Position numbers and translations under genes: made by a program. A stretch of 16,428 nt of DNA, from NCBI GenBank assembly GCA_964612675.1, contig CAZTDD010000144.1, forward strand, positions 1 through 16,428. Reading direction: 5' to 3'. The notes beneath the pieces were generated by a model. The model was not told the DNA's origin and did no database searches. It saw only the letters and a list, made by a program, of their open reading frames with translations. Source of the DNA: CAZTDD01 sp964612675. Lineage in GTDB: Bacteria > Hinthialibacterota > Hinthialibacteria > Hinthialibacterales > JAKPRU01. Positions 15,354 to 16,428 of this stretch are shown here, piece by piece (position 1 is the stretch's first letter; the number at the start of each line of letters is the position of its first letter).

Positions 15354-15629
15354 CTACGGTTTTCCCATGGCGTACGTCTGTCGTGAGCTATATCTACCGT
15401 GAAATAAACCGTTTAAGGCTTTTTCTCTATCTCGAACTGCCGTCTTCAGGTCATTCGATCTATCCTGATTGGGAAGAAGACAGACCCGTGCCGGGAACAG
15501 GTGTGCCATTTTGTCATAGGAGAATTCTCCTATGAAAATTGGGGGATTTTCCCGGTCAATTTGTGACTTTTCCCTACATACAAAGTCGGCTGGTACGTGC
15601 ATAATAAGGACAGTTTGTATCTGCAGCAT
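15354..15629 (-). CDS. Possible small protein of unknown function
   Basis: A 91-residue frame that I do not recognise. Its case rests on the start: AAGGAGG (minus strand, 15644-15638) lies 8 nt before the ATG at 15629, as good a ribosome site as any in the window. Against it, the composition is unremarkable, there is no recognisable domain, membrane segment or repeat, and the frame runs through a perfect 22-bp palindrome (15514-15535). It could be a leader peptide, a broken gene or a chance frame. It lies 134 nt upstream of the cysteine desulfurase on the same strand. Confidence 0.3.
   Translation of the reverse strand: MLQIQTVLIMHVPADFVCREKSQIDRENPPIFIGEFSYDKMAHLFPARVCLLPNQDRSNDLKTAVRDREKALNGLFHGRYSSRQTYAMGKP
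15514..15535. repeat. Perfect 22-bp palindrome
   Basis: The half-site TCATAGGAGAA (15514-15524) is followed immediately by its exact reverse complement TTCTCCTATGA (15525-15535). After one mismatch two further pairs extend it. It holds AGGAG and an ATG 9 nt downstream on both strands. It may be a homodimer repressor site or, in RNA, a hairpin that hides its own ribosome site. No regulator family known to me has exactly this consensus. Confidence 0.6.
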
Positions 15630-15701
15630 TTAGCAGTCCTCCTTGTTAGGTTGCACGTGAGAGGGTGATAGAGGCATTTGTAGCGAGCGATCGCGTTTCA
15701 A

Positions 15702-15880
15702 GTTTTGATCGTGCGGGAGTAGTCGCGTCCCGATCGGTTCATTCGCGTATGGCCGTACCTCCCAGGACGCATTGCCGGATTCGCGTAAGACCGAGGAGCG
15801 AATTGCTGAGGTTTTCTGTCGTTGATGCTGGCATCGGTTCTTTGATGTGCGGTGGGCCTCAGCGAACCGGCGATCAAAAC
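15702..15880. ncRNA. Candidate structured RNA: four-way junction of inverted repeats
   Basis: No convincing gene occupies 15,630-16,062. Within it GTTTTGATCG (15702-15711) and CGATCAAAAC (15871-15880) are perfect 10-bp inverted copies. They enclose three further perfect stems in non-crossing order: GCGTCC/GGACGC (15725-15730 with 15764-15769), ATTCGC/GCGAAT (15779-15784 with 15798-15803) and GCTGAGG/CCTCAGC (15805-15811 with 15857-15863). Together they can fold as a closed multibranch junction of about 180 nt. I checked by eye for conserved blocks of RNase P RNA, tmRNA, SRP RNA, 6S RNA and common riboswitches and saw none. Strand is undetermined: the fold could be a leader of the plus-strand gene at 16063 or of the minus-strand frame at 15629, an independent RNA, or a mobile palindromic repeat. 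Confidence 0.35.
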
Positions 15881-15895
15881 AGACTGGGAAGGGGA

Positions 15896-15946
15896 GACGG
15901 AGATAGCGTGGTCGCAGGCGGGGAGCCTGTGGCCACGGCCTCCGTC
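15896..15946. repeat. Nested triple hairpin (REP-like palindrome)
   Basis: Three stems nest on one axis: GACGGAG/CTCCGTC (15896-15902, 15940-15946), CGTGG/CCACG (15907-15911, 15933-15937) and CAGGC/GCCTG (15915-15919, 15925-15929), around the loop GGGGA. The core, CAGGC-N5-GCCTG flanked by CGTGG/CCACG, resembles dispersed palindromic intergenic repeats in some Planctomycetes/Verrucomicrobia-like genomes. That likeness is from memory. It lies 16 nt after the junction described at 15702-15880. Confidence 0.5.
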
Positions 15947-15974
15947 GCGGGTGGAACCGCCCGTGAGATGATAG

Positions 15975-16031
15975 CAGAGAGACAGGTAGGGAAGAGGGGG
16001 TTACCTTTTGGCGGGACTGTGCGTTTCTCTG
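15975..16031. repeat. Nested inverted repeat upstream of the small membrane protein gene
   Basis: CAGAGA (15975-15980) pairs with TCTCTG (16026-16031), ACAG (15982-15985) with CTGT (16017-16020), and GTA (15986-15988) with TAC. It ends 20 nt before the Shine-Dalgarno of the plus-strand gene at 16063. The stems are short and the internal loops large, so this is less convincing than the two elements before it. Confidence 0.3.
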
Positions 16032-16062
16032 ACCATCGTGGATGTTCGGCAAGGAATATCTT

Positions 16063-16281
16063 ATGAGAACTCCATCTTCGCCGGTTCTTGAGGGAAACCG
16101 TTTCCGTTCTCTCGGGAACTATCTGCAGAAGGTGCGGGGAAACAGGCCCGCCAGGAGGTACCATCTTCCCTCCGAAAACGCCGAAAACAAATCGGTGCCG
16201 TGGTTCAGAATACTCTTGTGGCTGTTGGTGATCGGTGCTTTTGGCACTCTTGCAATTGTCTGGAGTCTTTTGCTTCTTTGA
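16063..16281 (+). CDS. Small single-pass membrane protein of unknown function
   Basis: Encodes 72 residues. ATG 16063 is chosen over 16042 because AAGGA (16051-16055) lies 7 nt before it. Residues 1-48 are polar and basic (RSLGNYLQKVRGNRPARRYHLP); residues about 51-72 are one hydrophobic helix (WFRILLWLLVIGAFGTLAIVW, then SLLLL) running to the very C-terminus, so it looks like a tail-anchored protein with a cytoplasmic, nucleic-acid- or phospholipid-friendly head. I do not recognise the family. It is preceded by the highly structured non-coding stretch 15,702-16,031 and followed by repeats, with no neighbour in the same operon. Confidence 0.55.
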   Translation: MRTPSSPVLEGNRFRSLGNYLQKVRGNRPARRYHLPSENAENKSVPWFRILLWLLVIGAFGTLAIVWSLLLL

Positions 16282-16298
16282 GTTTGGGGGTAATGAAA

Positions 16299-16331
16299 CA
16301 CGAAGGCACGAAAGAGCCACGAAAGCACGAA
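16299..16331. repeat. CACGAA short-unit repeat
   Basis: The hexamer CACGAA occurs four times, at 16299, 16307, 16318 and 16326, spaced 8, 11 and 8 nt, so it reads as two doublets. A purine-rich tract follows. Similar low-complexity CACGAAG-type stretches appear between genes in many uncultivated bacterial genomes and give rise to spurious short frames; none here is called. Confidence 0.55.
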
Positions 16332-16367
16332 AAAAGAGAAGAAGAAGTCAAAGGGCCTTTTGCTGCT

Positions 16368-16419
16368 TTGTCGCCCTGTGCTCTGAGCGACAACCACCCC
16401 CAAGCGGAGTTGGGGGTGG
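16368..16419. repeat. Two adjoining hairpins at the window end
   Basis: TTGTCGC/GCGACAA (16368-16374 with 16387-16393) is followed with no gap by CCACCCCCAA/TTGGGGGTGG (16394-16403 with 16410-16419, loop GCGGAG). Both stems are perfect, 7 and 10 bp. No T-run follows, so a simple terminator is unlikely, although the second could help end transcription from 16281. Together with the CACGAA units it probably forms one composite dispersed repeat. Confidence 0.6.
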
Positions 16420-16428
16420 CACCCAGCG

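Noticed and set aside
14693..15535. A 280-codon plus-strand frame
   Set aside because: Most of it is antisense to the cysteine desulfurase, and the protein has no family features.
15645..15660. GTTAGGTTGCACG resembling an integron attC end
   Set aside because: There is no matching inverse core site at the proper distance and no integrase or cassette genes nearby.
15640..16062. RNase P RNA, tmRNA, SRP RNA or a common riboswitch
   Set aside because: I looked on both strands for the conserved blocks (such as GAGGAAAGTCC, GGAAGGAAGCAGCC and the CCA-ended tRNA-like tail) and found none.
15630..16066. Two opposing frames of 140 and 133 codons in the structured stretch
   Set aside because: Both are Arg/Pro/Ser-rich with no domain, lack ribosome sites, and overlap each other; the inverted repeats explain the sequence better.
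1..16428. CRISPR array, prophage, insertion sequence or defence system
   Set aside because: No regularly spaced direct repeats, transposase, integrase, phage structural gene or known defence gene is visible on either strand.

Overview
The window (16,428 bases) reads as a chromosomal segment of a Gram-negative-type bacterium, probably from an uncultivated lineage. The signs are secreted CBM9-type and beta-helix proteins with Sec signal peptides, a twin-arginine translocase subunit, a prepilin leader of the FTLIEL type, Shine-Dalgarno-led genes (AAGGAG types) and intergenic palindromic repeats like those common in Planctomycetes-, Verrucomicrobia- or Hydrogenedentes-like genomes. The lineage is inference; no rRNA or other marker gene is present.

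Layout. Nearly all genes are on the minus strand. 1-850: one small membrane-anchored hypothetical protein with a good Shine-Dalgarno site and a plausible promoter, plus short palindromes. 853-7164: a minus-strand run reading, in transcription order, a secreted CBM9/TIM-barrel-like protein, a TlyA-type rRNA methyltransferase, NAD kinase (nadK) and a PcrA/UvrD helicase; nadK and the helicase overlap by 4 nt (ATGA). 7165-7424: divergent intergenic region holding an orphan prepilin leader with its own ribosome site. 7425-8369 (+): UDP-glucuronate decarboxylase, meeting the next gene tail to tail within a shared CTAG. 8366-10184 (-): a compact operon of a BlaI/MecI-type repressor, a NIF3/YqfO-like protein whose metal ligands look lost, and a small two-CxxC protein. 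10333-11859 (-): a secreted parallel beta-helix protein followed by a terminator. 12013-13455 (-): a B12-binding radical SAM protein resembling HpnJ. 13630-13932 (-): tatA with a strong terminator. 14084-15220 (-): a cysteine desulfurase. 15221-16428: mostly non-coding, with a 22-bp perfect palindrome, a 330-base stretch packed with nested inverted repeats, a 72-residue single-membrane-segment protein (+) and a terminal repeat cluster.

Most genes are housekeeping (DNA repair, NADP synthesis, ribosome modification, sulfur transfer, protein export, UDP-xylose synthesis). I see no defence system, CRISPR array, prophage or intact insertion sequence. The parts most worth a second look are the structured non-coding stretch at about 15,702-16,031, the degenerate NIF3 protein in the blaI operon, the orphan prepilin leader before the decarboxylase, and the secreted CBM9 protein whose usual DEP motif position reads QRP.
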